Counted from the first letter of the stretch, positions 16,202 to 24,874 are shown. The stretch is DNA of 32,460 nucleotides from Opitutia bacterium (GCA_947474365.1 CANJIU010000107.1:1-32460), one strand, 5' to 3'. Numbers and translations: made by a program. The notes: generated by a model not told the origin, from the sequence alone.

Positions 16202-16564
16202 TCAACGCTTGGGAGCAGTGTTCTGGCGCTGCCGCCGCTGCTCATCGCGAATCTGTTTGTGCAAGGCATTCTGCGCCTCCTCGAAGGCCTTTTTTCGTTC
16301 CTGCATCTTTTCCAAAATTACTTTTTTCTGCGCCTCAGTCGCATCCTTGAGCTGCTTCGCCAAGGCTTCGTACTCCGCAATCATCCGGTCGCGTTGCGCG
16401 TTCGCCTGCTCTCTCGATTTGGCGGCATCCGCCCTAACCTTGGCCGCAGCGTCAACGGCACCACCTGCCGGTGCTCCACCCTGGCTCTGCGCCGAACAAA
16501 TCGCCGTGCCGAACACGAAAATCGTGACGGCAAGCCAACGGCGTTTGAGAGGGTGCGAAATCAT
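16202..16564 (-). CDS. Small secreted coiled-coil protein under a sigma-54 promoter
   Basis: 120 residues from ATG 16564. A frame reaching 16603 would overlap the promoter and is rejected. The signal peptide (RRWLAVTIFVFGTAICSA, cleavage before QSQGG) leads to a mature protein of about 96 residues. It is a Gly/Ala-rich start followed by a continuous charged amphipathic helix (DAAAKVRADAAKSREQANAQ, RMIAEYEALAKQLKDATEAQ, LEKMQERKKAFEEAQNALHK), ending in RRQRQNTAPKR. There are no cysteines in the mature part and no lipobox. It is probably periplasmic. Function unknown; it might chaperone or assemble with the neighbouring outer-membrane protein. The sigma-54 promoter predicts expression only when an activator is phosphorylated, and a strong terminator makes a single-gene transcript likely. 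Confidence 0.8.
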   Translation of the reverse strand: MISHPLKRRWLAVTIFVFGTAICSAQSQGGAPAGGAVDAAAKVRADAAKSREQANAQRDRMIAEYEALAKQLKDATEAQKKVILEKMQERKKAFEEAQNALHKQIRDEQRRQRQNTAPKR

Positions 16565-16584
16565 GGTCGAAATATGGAACCTAT

Positions 16585-16603
16585 ATTGCACTCGTCGTGC
16601 CAA
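16585..16603 (-). promoter_or_regulatory. Sigma-54 (-24/-12) promoter
   Basis: The minus strand reads TTGGCACGACGAGTGCAAT from 16603 to 16585. Consensus is TTGGCACG, four free bases, then TTGCA. The invariant GG and GC are present with the obligatory 10-base spacing, and only one consensus base differs (GTGC for TTGC). Transcription would start near 16576, giving a leader of about 12 bases before the ATG at 16564. An NtrC-type activator is encoded immediately upstream. Confidence 0.8.
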
Positions 16604-16716
16604 TTGAACGAAAACAACGTTACCTATTCCAAACCAATACTTAATATCGTCATTGAATCCAATGTGGTGACGGGTTTTTGTGGGTAAGATCTCCCAATCG
16701 GTATCATTGTCGCGGA

Positions 16717-18120
16717 CTATTCCCCAACATTTTCCTTTTCGCGACCACCTTTTATCCGGTACCGCACGACATCTCGGGAGACTCCAAGCAAGCGTGCCGC
16801 CGCTGACACGTTTCCGTCGGCCTGTTTGACGGCACGCTCCACGATTTCATCGATAGCCGCCTCCAGCGAAAAACCCGATTCGGGAAAAACAAATTCCGAC
16901 CGCATCCAATTGCCATTCGGACCAACGGGCGACGCCCCAATGACACCGCCACCGAGGTGGGCGAAGGTCAGACCCCTGTCGCCGCCAAACACTACGGCGC
17001 GCTCGATTTCATGGGCCAGTTCTCGAACGTTGCCCGGCCAGCGGTACCCGAGAAGCCGCGACCTGCCTTCGGCAGGAATCGTCGGCGGCTTAATCCCGTA
17101 ACGTCGACTCACCCGCGCCAACAACTCCTCGGCGAGAACCACGATGTCGTTGCCGCGCTCCCGTAATGGGGGCAATCGAACCCGGAACAAGTCGAGCCGA
17201 TGCAACAGGTCGTCGCGGAATTTCCCCGACGCCACCAACGCCGATAGATCGGCATTGGTCGCCGCAATAATCCGGGCATCGACCGGAATCGGACGCGATG
17301 CCCCCACGCGACGAAGCATGTGATCCTCGATTGCCGTGAGCAACTTGGCCTGCAGGCCTGCCGCCAGGCTCGGCAGTTCATCCAGGAAAAGGGTCCCTCC
17401 GTCTGCCGCTTCCATCAGGCCGATCCGCGCGGCCTTCGCATCCGTAAACGCGCCACGCTCGTGTCCGAACAACTCGGCTTCCGCCAGCGCATCCGGCAGG
17501 GCCGAGCAATTGAGTTCGACCAGCGCCTCGTCCGCCCGCGGCCCATTGCGATGGATCCACCGCGCAATCGCCGTCTTGCCGGTGCCGGTTTCACCTTCGA
17601 TCAGCACCGGAGGAAGATACCCTGTGAGCCGTCGGTCCGCCGCCGTGATCTTGGCGAGTTGTTCGCGCACGCCGGCGAGGCTTTCGCCAAAAACCAATTC
17701 GTTCTCCTGCCCTCGCCGGAATTCCGCGGCGCGACGCGCCTGACGAGTCCGTCGCGCCTGCGCCAGCCGTAGCGGCAGTTCGTCGAGATCGAACGGCTTC
17801 ACGAGGTAGTCGGACGCGCCGGCCCGCACCGCCTCCACTGCTCCCGCCACCCCGCCCTCCGCCGTCATCACGATCACGTTGGTCGTAGGCGGGAAAACTT
17901 TTTCCGTGAGCAAGTCCGTACCACGGCCATCCGGCAGGTTCACATCGATCACCGCTGCTTCGAACGACATTCCGTCGAGCGCTTGGCGCGCTGCGGCCAC
18001 GGTGGCAACCGCCGTCACCTCCGCCCCTTCGCGCTCCAGAAATCCCGCCAGGCGTTTCCGAAAAAACACCTCGTCCTCAAGCAGCAGCACACTGAGTCCG
18101 GTGAGCGGGGATTTCGACAT
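16717..18120 (-). CDS. NtrC-family sigma-54-dependent response regulator
   Basis: 467 residues from ATG 18120. A GTG-started extension to 18198 is unnecessary because the receiver domain begins at once. Receiver: LLLEDE (14-16), phosphorylation site Asp 59 in AVIDVNLPDG, Lys 108 in DYLVKPF. AAA+ domain: Walker A EGETGTGKTA (175-184), sigma-54 contact loop GAFTDA (223-228, in place of GAFTGA), Walker B GGTLFLDEL (241-249), RDDLLHRLDLFRV and WPGNVREL (361-368). The C-terminal Fis-type helix-turn-helix is NVSAAARLLGVSRDVVRYRIKG. It should open sigma-54 promoters when phosphorylated, most plausibly by the histidine kinase encoded downstream. The sigma-54 promoter at 16585-16603 begins 114 bases past its stop and is the obvious target. 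The GAFTDA variant occurs in other activators, so it is not taken as a loss of function. Confidence 0.94.
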   Translation of the reverse strand: MSKSPLTGLSVLLLEDEVFFRKRLAGFLEREGAEVTAVATVAAARQALDGMSFEAAVIDVNLPDGRGTDLLTEKVFPPTTNVIVMTAEGGVAGAVEAVRAGASDYLVKPFDLDELPLRLAQARRTRQARRAAEFRRGQENELVFGESLAGVREQLAKITAADRRLTGYLPPVLIEGETGTGKTAIARWIHRNGPRADEALVELNCSALPDALAEAELFGHERGAFTDAKAARIGLMEAADGGTLFLDELPSLAAGLQAKLLTAIEDHMLRRVGASRPIPVDARIIAATNADLSALVASGKFRDDLLHRLDLFRVRLPPLRERGNDIVVLAEELLARVSRRYGIKPPTIPAEGRSRLLGYRWPGNVRELAHEIERAVVFGGDRGLTFAHLGGGVIGASPVGPNGNWMRSEFVFPESGFSLEAAIDEIVERAVKQADGNVSAAARLLGVSRDVVRYRIKGGREKENVGE

Positions 18121-18214
18121 TGGACAACTGTGACGTTCCTCCCGCGTAGCTCCATCAAAATTCGCGCACGCCGGCGCGTTTCGATTCGTTTCCGCCACCC
18201 CAACGATTCAAAAA

Positions 18215-18299
18215 TGGTGCTCGGGACAGGACTCGAACCTGCACGCCTTGCGGCACATGCACCTCAAACATGTGTGTCTACCAGTTCCACCACCCGAGC
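18215..18299 (-). tRNA. tRNA-Leu (anticodon GAG)
   Basis: 85 bases read on the minus strand from 18299. Acceptor GCTCGGG pairs with CCCGAGC, then discriminator A and an encoded CCA (18217-18215). The D arm has TGGTGGAACTGGTAGACAC. The anticodon stem CATGT/GCATG holds the loop TTGAGGT, giving anticodon GAG, which reads CUC and CUU leucine codons. A long variable arm (TGCCGCAAGGCG) and the T loop GGTTCGAGTCC are typical of a type II leucine tRNA. It lies 94 bases before the response regulator gene on the same strand. Confidence 0.95.
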
Positions 18300-18412
18300 A
18301 TTTTTGACCAAGGAAGGCGGAATAAGAGACATCGGCGAACCCTTGTCCAGCCCCGAAATTTTCTGCGGACAAAATCCAGTTTCTCCCGGGAATTCAGACC
18401 ACGCGACCGCCC

Positions 18413-19477
18413 TCAGCGACGTTGCCGCTCCATCAGTCCCCTCGCCAGTTCCGCGGCAAAGAACGGTCCCCGATAAATCATCCCAGTGTAAACTTGCACG
18501 AGGCAGGCGCCGGCATCGAGTTTTCTGGCCGCCCCCTCCACGTCGATGATTCCGCCGACTCCGATGATCGGTAGCTTCCCCCCAGTCGCACGGGAAACAT
18601 ACGCGACAATCTCCGTGGAACGTTCCGCGACCGGCGCGCCACTGAGTCCACCGGCTTCGTTCACCGTGGAGAAATATCCCGGTCGTGAGAGCGTCGTGTT
18701 CGTCGCGATTAGACCATCGAGGCCGAATTCAGCCACCACCCCGAGAACGGCGTCGATCTGCGGCCACGTGAGATCCGGGGAAATCTTGAGCAGAATCGGC
18801 ACACGACGGCCGCCAACGGAAGCAACGCGGTCGCGATTCGCCCCGGTGATGGCGCCCAATAATTCGCGCAAGCGCGACTCATCCTGCAGTTGACGAAGAT
18901 TGGGGGTATTCGGACTCGACACATTCAGGACGACATAATCGGCATGCCCAGCCAGCCGCCCAAAACTGGTCAGGTAGTCTCCGGCCGCCCTTTCGAGGTC
19001 GGTCACCTTGGACTTGCCGAGGTTCACTCCGAGTGGAATTGAGCGTCGACCGGGGCCTGGTTGGCGCTCGAGGCGGGCGGCGACCGCGGTCGAACCCTCG
19101 TTGTTGAAGCCCATCCGATTGATCACCGCCTCCTCCGCCGGATAACGAAACATCCGCGGCTTAGGGTTCCCCGGCTGGGCGAGGGCAGTAACCGTTCCGA
19201 TTTCAACATGCCCAAAACCCATCGCTGCCGCCGCGGGCCACGCCCGGGCGTTTTTGTCGAATCCTGCCGCGAGGCCGACGGCGTTGGGGAAGCGCAGGCC
19301 AAACGCCTCCACCGGCCGCGCCCGGGCAGTGCCACGCCGGTTCCACCACTCCAACGCGCTCCGCAATGGCGGGAGCGCAGCCAGAAGGGCCATCGCGTCA
19401 ACCCCCAGCTCATGCGCCCGTTCCGAGTCCTGCTGGAAGAGCACCGGTCGAAAAATCGTCTCGTAGTATTTCCCCAT
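18413..19477 (-). CDS. pyrD: Dihydroorotate dehydrogenase, class 2 (quinone-linked)
   Basis: 354 residues from ATG 19477 (MGKYYETIFRPVLFQQDSE); a frame to 19525 has no family support. It oxidises dihydroorotate to orotate, passing electrons through FMN to membrane quinone. The N-terminal helices (YETIFRPVLFQQDSERAHEL) form the class 2 membrane-associated hood. FMN and active-site motifs: NAVGLAAGFDKNA, GFGHVEIGTVT, NRMGFNNEG, LGVNLGKSK, NVSSPNTPNLRQLQ with the catalytic Ser, LLKISPDL, TNTT and PIIGVGGI. It is separated from pyrRBC by about 11.6 kb and stands alone, diverging from the acidic-protein gene. No regulatory feature was identified in the 180-base upstream gap. Confidence 0.95.
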   Translation of the reverse strand: MGKYYETIFRPVLFQQDSERAHELGVDAMALLAALPPLRSALEWWNRRGTARARPVEAFGLRFPNAVGLAAGFDKNARAWPAAAAMGFGHVEIGTVTALAQPGNPKPRMFRYPAEEAVINRMGFNNEGSTAVAARLERQPGPGRRSIPLGVNLGKSKVTDLERAAGDYLTSFGRLAGHADYVVLNVSSPNTPNLRQLQDESRLRELLGAITGANRDRVASVGGRRVPILLKISPDLTWPQIDAVLGVVAEFGLDGLIATNTTLSRPGYFSTVNEAGGLSGAPVAERSTEIVAYVSRATGGKLPIIGVGGIIDVEGAARKLDAGACLVQVYTGMIYRGPFFAAELARGLMERQRR

Positions 19478-19657
19478 GTTACGGCACGGTGAAATCGCGC
19501 CGGAAAAATGGCAAGTACCTCGCACGGCAGAAACCTCGACCGCGGAGAGTTTTCCGCTTTTCGAATCTTGGAAAACGCCGACGGCATGCGCGGTGCTTTT
19601 GTGCTTGTTTTTTCAAACTCCACTCGCACGCTGCGAAAAAATTCCATCCGACATTCC

Positions 19658-20518
19658 ATGGCCAAAGCAATTACGACTCTCGACTGGTGTATCGTTCGTC
19701 TGGGCGACGATCATAACTGGTGGGTCGCCGAGACAAGTGACCCGGTCCGCTGGGACGTTGACGGACTGAGCATCATCGATCCGCGCCAACTGCAGCACCT
19801 CATCGAGCTGGTTGATTCGCTGCGCGACTACGGATTCGATCAGGATCTTTTCGAGGCCGCGTTCATCCCCTTCCGCATCGACAAGGATCTCGGCAACGGC
19901 AAGGTGCGCCTGAAACGAACCAAGGAGTCGCTCTTCGAATCAGAGGAAAAACTTTTTGCCCTGCCCGACATCCTCGACGAGGAAAACGGGCCCTACGCGG
20001 ACTTGATCGACCACCTCACGCGCTGCCGCGTGAAGATGCTCAACGACCTTTTCAATTTCGAGTCCAAGCTCTCCGTCGACGAGGTCGAAGACGAGATTCG
20101 CGAGGACCAGAACAGCAGCTTCATCCAGGGTAAGGCGGTGCACACATTCGAAGAATGCACCACAATCCTCGACTACATGCCCGCCGGTTATGACGCAGAT
20201 GAGGAGGCTCCGGCCAAAGATGTTGAGGACGAGGGTGACGACGATCTGCCCGAACTTGACGAAGAGGAGGAGGAGAAATTGAAGAACGACGAATCCCTCA
20301 AATGGGACGAGGACGAAGAGGCGGGCGACAAAGAGGAGGTCGAAGGCGAGAAGAAACCCGAGAAGGGCAAGGCTGGCGCCGACGCCGACGACGAGGATGA
20401 GGAGGATGACGACGACGAAGAGGATGACGACGACGAAGAGGATGACGATGACGACGAGGATGAAGATTCCGACGACGAGGACGAGAAGCCCAAGAAAAAG
20501 ACCAAGGGTAAGCGCTGA
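19658..20518 (+). CDS. Protein of unknown function with long Asp/Glu-rich tail
   Basis: 286 residues from ATG 19658; an in-frame extension to 19508 looks non-coding. Residues 1-175 seem folded: ITTLDWCIVRLGDDHNWWVA, DPRQLQHLIELVDSLRDYGF, FIPFRIDKDLGNGKVRLKRT, LIDHLTRCRVKMLNDLFNFE. Residues 176-275 are overwhelmingly Asp and Glu, including pure runs such as EEDDDDEEDDDDDEDED. The final residues are basic (KPKKKTKGKR). No signal peptide or membrane segment. I recognise no family. Such acidic tails with a basic end occur in histone- or ribosome-interacting chaperones and in DNA mimics, but this is only analogy. It is monocistronic, closed by a strong terminator, and diverges from pyrD. Confidence 0.85.
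   Translation: MAKAITTLDWCIVRLGDDHNWWVAETSDPVRWDVDGLSIIDPRQLQHLIELVDSLRDYGFDQDLFEAAFIPFRIDKDLGNGKVRLKRTKESLFESEEKLFALPDILDEENGPYADLIDHLTRCRVKMLNDLFNFESKLSVDEVEDEIREDQNSSFIQGKAVHTFEECTTILDYMPAGYDADEEAPAKDVEDEGDDDLPELDEEEEEKLKNDESLKWDEDEEAGDKEEVEGEKKPEKGKAGADADDEDEEDDDDEEDDDDEEDDDDDEDEDSDDEDEKPKKKTKGKR
20402..20449 (+). repeat. Tandem repeat in the acidic-tail codons
   Basis: GAGGATGACGACGACGAA is repeated exactly at 20402-20419 and 20420-20437. A related partial copy follows from 20438. It encodes EDDDDE units. In-frame units of 18 bases allow length variation without frameshift. Confidence 0.75.
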
Positions 20519-20547
20519 TCGCCTCCTCCGGGTACAACGCTCAACTT

Positions 20548-20574
20548 ACGGCAGCCGTATTGGCTGCCGTTTTC
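20548..20574 (+). terminator. Rho-independent terminator of the acidic-protein gene
   Basis: ACGGCAGCC-GTATT-GGCTGCCGT is a perfect 9-base-pair stem followed by TTTC and then ATT. It begins 29 bases after the stop codon at 20518 and precedes the export lipoprotein gene at 20665. Confidence 0.8.
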
Positions 20575-20664
20575 ATTGGCAGATTCCGTCCAGTGGCGGG
20601 CAAGTCGCGTGACGTTGATCGCGACGTTGCCTTTTTATCGGGTTTGGCCAACGAACCACCGCAC

Positions 20665-21258
20665 ATGCATCCATTTTGTCGCGCCCGGCTTTGCGCCTCC
20701 GCTCTCGCGATCACGCTTTTGATCGCCGGATGCGGCACCACTGCCGTCACGCCGACCAACCCGCAGATTCCGGTCATGGGTTCAACGGCACAACTGCGGC
20801 CGGGTGACAGCCTGAACATCGCACTGCAAGGCGTGCCAGACGCGTCGACCAATGCGGTCCAAATTGACGAACAGGGCCTGATCAGTCTGCCCTTCATCGG
20901 AACGTTGTCGGCCGCCGGAGTCAGCACCGCCGAGTTTTCGCAGCGCATCCGCGAAACCTACGTCGCCAAGAAAATCTACACTACGGTTGATGTTTCCGTG
21001 AGCGTGACCGAGAGGTACATCTACGTCGGCGGCGAAGTGCAGCGGCCCGGCCGGATCATCTGGACGCCCGACCTCACGGTCGCGAAGGCAATTCAATCGG
21101 CGGGCGGATTCACGCTCTACGCCAAGGAGACCGCGGTGAACCTGATTCGCGAAAAGAGCGCCTACTCCGTGGACGTCAAACTCGCGCAACGTTCACCCGC
21201 CCAGGATCCGCGCCTCATGCCGGGAGATTCGCTGCAGGTACCTCGTTCGCCCTTCTAA
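20665..21258 (+). CDS. Polysaccharide export lipoprotein (Wza/BexD/CtrA-like, short)
   Basis: 197 residues from ATG 20665, just past the terminator of the preceding gene. The signal is ALAITLLIAGC, a lipobox with Cys 23 or so, so it is a lipoprotein. Residues about 40-125 are a Poly_export domain (LRPGDSLNIALQGVPDAS, IDEQGLISLPFIGTLSAAG, AEFSQRIRETYVAKKI). An SLBB-type segment follows (RYIYVGGEVQRPGRIIWTPDL, VAKAIQSAGGFTLYA), ending in LMPGDSLQVPRSPF. Full Wza has about 350 residues, further SLBB domains and a C-terminal membrane helix, which are absent here. It may be a periplasmic ring component. No polymerase, flippase, tyrosine kinase or glycosyltransferase cluster is adjacent. The next gene starts 16 bases later. 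Confidence 0.87.
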   Translation: MHPFCRARLCASALAITLLIAGCGTTAVTPTNPQIPVMGSTAQLRPGDSLNIALQGVPDASTNAVQIDEQGLISLPFIGTLSAAGVSTAEFSQRIRETYVAKKIYTTVDVSVSVTERYIYVGGEVQRPGRIIWTPDLTVAKAIQSAGGFTLYAKETAVNLIREKSAYSVDVKLAQRSPAQDPRLMPGDSLQVPRSPF

Positions 21259-21274
21259 TCCGCGCGGCCGAGCC

Positions 21275-21994
21275 ATGCCGATCGCTCCGCCATCGTTTCA
21301 GCCCGCAAACACCGTTTCGGTGGCGCTCTTCGGGATGATCGTCGCGGGGGTAATCGCCGCGCTGTTGTGGGCAATCCATCATGCGTTCCGCGCCAACCCC
21401 GCGCAGGCCAGAGCGCAGACGTCGCGTACAGCCGTCGGAATCACGGTCTGGCTGGGCTCGCTTGGCGCCCTCGTCGCCAGCGGCGCGATGCCGCGACTGC
21501 CCTTTTTGGGTCTGCCATTCTTTTTCGGCGGGATCATTCTTGTGAGCGGTTGGCTGGGCCTTTCGCGTCTGGGCGGACACCTTGCCGCCAACGTGCCCTT
21601 GGCCGCTCTCGTCGGTTTTCAGGCCTTTCGCCTGCCGCTTGAGCTCATCCTGCATGCCTGGGTCGAAAGCGGCACGATTCCGGAAACCATGACGTGGAGT
21701 GGAAAAAACTGGGACATCATCAGCGGCGTCACGGCGCTCCTGGCCGTTCCCTTTGCACAGAAACACCGCGCCATCGCCTGGGCCGCCAACGTGATTGGAC
21801 TCGGTCTGCTGCTAAACGTCATGCGCGTGGCCCTTTTGTCCGCGCCCCTGCCGTTCGGCTGGGGCGTGAAGCCGCCCTTGCTGGTCGCATTCCACCTGCC
21901 GTATGCGCTGATCGGACCGGTGTGCGTCGGCGGCGCACTCACCGGTCACCTCGTGCTCACGCGCGCACTGTTGCGCCGCGCCCCGCTCACTTGA
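21275..21994 (+). CDS. Integral membrane protein of unknown function
   Basis: 239 residues with about seven hydrophobic segments, beginning near SVALFGMIVAGVIAALLWAI. Conserved-looking loop and helix: FRLPLELILHAWVESGTIPE, MTWSGKNWDIISGVTALLA and LLLNVMRVALLSAPLPFGW. I associate this layout with a widespread but uncharacterised family of small bacterial membrane proteins. It superficially resembles exosortase but lacks the catalytic Cys (ISG where exosortases have CSG), so it is not called one. It follows the export lipoprotein gene after 16 bases and is likely cotranscribed. Its last 8 bases overlap the convergent hemB stop region. Confidence 0.8.
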   Translation: MPIAPPSFQPANTVSVALFGMIVAGVIAALLWAIHHAFRANPAQARAQTSRTAVGITVWLGSLGALVASGAMPRLPFLGLPFFFGGIILVSGWLGLSRLGGHLAANVPLAALVGFQAFRLPLELILHAWVESGTIPETMTWSGKNWDIISGVTALLAVPFAQKHRAIAWAANVIGLGLLLNVMRVALLSAPLPFGWGVKPPLLVAFHLPYALIGPVCVGGALTGHLVLTRALLRRAPLT

Positions 21995-22997
21995 GCGCCA
22001 GCGCCATGTCCTTTGCGAAATAGGTCAGAATCATGTCGGCGCCGGCCCGTTTGATCGCGAGCAATGATTCGTTGCGACAGCGGACGAGGTCGAGCCAGCC
22101 CAAGCGGGCTGCCGCGTGGATTTGCGCGTATTCTCCAGAAATCTGATACGCCGCCACGGGCTTGCGGGTGACCTCGCGCACGTCGCGGATGATGTCGAGG
22201 TACATCCCCGCCGGCTTGACCATGAGAATGTCCGCACCTTCCGCGTCATCCAGCAGTACCTCGGTAATCGCCTCGCGGCGGTTGGCCGGGTTCATCTGGT
22301 AGGTCGCCTTGCTCAGCAAGCGCGTGCCGGCCGCCTGGGCGCTACCCACGGCGTCGCGAAACGGTCCGTAGTAGGCTGAGTTGAATTTCGCCGAGTAAGC
22401 CATGATGCCCGTGCCCGAAAATCCCGCGGCGTCGAGCGCACGGCGGATCGCCCCCACCCTGCCGTCCATCATGTCGCTCGGCGCCACCAAATCCACGCCC
22501 GCCCGCGCCTGCAGAACGGCCATTTTTCCGAGGATGCCAACCGTGCGATCATTTTCGACGTCGTCGCGGCCCTGGTTGAGAACTCCGTCGTGCCCATGAC
22601 TCGTGTAAGGATCGAGAGCGACATCGGTGATGACGGTGATTTCCGGCACCGCCTTCTTCACCGCCCGCACCGCGCGCAGAACAAGAGTGTCGTCGTTCAG
22701 CGCGTGCGTGCCTTCGTCGTCCTTGAGCGCCGGATCGAGCTTGGGAAACAATGCCACCGCCGGCACACCGGCTTTGTGCAGCGCGCGACACTCCTTCACG
22801 AGATCCGTCACGTTCAGCCGGAAAACCCCGGGCATCGATTTGATTTCGTCGGGCGGAGCCTTGCCGTCGACGACAAAGAGCGGCGCGATGAAATCAGCCG
22901 GCCGCAAGACGGTTTCCTCCACCATGGCGCGCAGGCTGGCGGTCCGGCGGAGGCGGCGGGGACGTTGAGTAAGATCGAGCGGAAAGGAGTTGGCCAT
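21987..22997 (-). CDS. hemB: Delta-aminolevulinic acid dehydratase (porphobilinogen synthase)
   Basis: 336 residues from ATG 22997; the frame extending to 23072 is not supported. It condenses two 5-aminolevulinate molecules into porphobilinogen in haem synthesis. The two catalytic lysines are in AYSAKFNSAYYGPFRDA (Lys 204) and LMVKPAGMYLD (Lys 261). The metal-site region reads DVALDPYTSHGHDGVL, where Asp replaces the cysteines of zinc-dependent enzymes, pointing to a magnesium-type enzyme. SDMMDGRVGAIR and the PANRREA loop are also typical. It is convergent with the membrane-protein gene (8-base overlap) and divergent from cysS, with 272 bases between the starts. Confidence 0.96.
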   Translation of the reverse strand: MANSFPLDLTQRPRRLRRTASLRAMVEETVLRPADFIAPLFVVDGKAPPDEIKSMPGVFRLNVTDLVKECRALHKAGVPAVALFPKLDPALKDDEGTHALNDDTLVLRAVRAVKKAVPEITVITDVALDPYTSHGHDGVLNQGRDDVENDRTVGILGKMAVLQARAGVDLVAPSDMMDGRVGAIRRALDAAGFSGTGIMAYSAKFNSAYYGPFRDAVGSAQAAGTRLLSKATYQMNPANRREAITEVLLDDAEGADILMVKPAGMYLDIIRDVREVTRKPVAAYQISGEYAQIHAAARLGWLDLVRCRNESLLAIKRAGADMILTYFAKDMALALK

Positions 22998-23269
22998 GAA
23001 GAAGGACGGCAAATTAACGGAGCCCGGCGCACGCGCGACATGATTTTTGGAGCCGCCAAAACCCGGGGACACAGCCGAACGCGATCCGATTCCCGCAAGT
23101 TGAAGCGCTCACTTACCGCCCGCCGCTCCCCGTGCCCGCTGAAACTGCGGGTGGTCGGGAGCCGGAGATCGCAGCTGTCCTCTAACATCGCTTGGCGCCA
23201 AGTTCGCCAGAAAATCACCTTTCCGCATCCCCGGAAACCCTGTAAGCCCTCCCGTTTCATCTTTCGTCC
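22998..23269. promoter_or_regulatory. Divergent hemB/cysS intergenic region with a 12-base palindrome
   Basis: No gene is supported in these 272 bases. CTTGGCGCCAAG at 23191-23202 is a perfect 12-base palindrome, 68 bases before the cysS ATG. CCCGC-TGAAACT-GCGGG just upstream forms a small hairpin. Promoters for both genes must lie here, but no convincing -35/-10 pair was found by eye. Confidence 0.35.
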
Positions 23270-24640
<1,371 letters not shown>

Positions 24641-24874
24641 TCACCCGACACGCCTACGCTTAATCTTGGCGCGCACCATTGCGATTTGCCCTGGCTCAAT
24701 CATTTCGAACACCCCGTGCGCATCCTGCGGATAGAAGAAAATCTGACCCATCTTTTGGGCGTAGTGAACATAGTCGGGATGCACGATCTTGATCCTGTCG
24801 CCACTCGTCAGGCTGATTTCGACAGGGAACACCTCCGGATTGGTCAACAGCGTCTTCAGATCATTGCCACTCAT
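24641..24874 (-). CDS. Small conserved-type protein of unknown function
   Basis: 77 residues from ATG 24874 (MSGNDLKTLLTNPEVFPVEI). A further ATG at 24928 would add 18 residues and reach close to the thrS start; the inner one is preferred. The pattern DLKTLLTNPEVFPVEISLTSGDRIKIVHPDYVHYA, then a beta segment and MIEPGQIAMV, resembles small planctomycete/verrucomicrobial proteins that begin LKxLL...PFxLxLSSGxxxxVxHPEF. It is probably a small beta-rich domain. Function unknown. It abuts cysS tail to tail with no spacer and diverges from thrS (62 bases). Confidence 0.7.
   Translation of the reverse strand: MSGNDLKTLLTNPEVFPVEISLTSGDRIKIVHPDYVHYAQKMGQIFFYPQDAHGVFEMIEPGQIAMVRAKIKRRRVG

Noticed and set aside
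20402..20480. CRISPR-like or satellite repeat
   Set aside because: The repeats are in-frame Asp/Glu codons inside a coding region, without spacers.
21275..21994. Exosortase-like membrane protein next to an export lipoprotein
   Set aside because: Resemblance limited to a helix with N..R. The catalytic Cys is Ile in this protein, and no PEP-CTERM protein was found in the window.
23130..23180. T-box riboswitch upstream of cysS
   Set aside because: GCGGGTGG is reminiscent of the T-box sequence, but the following bases do not match, no specifier loop or terminator pair was found, and T-boxes are not expected in this phylum.
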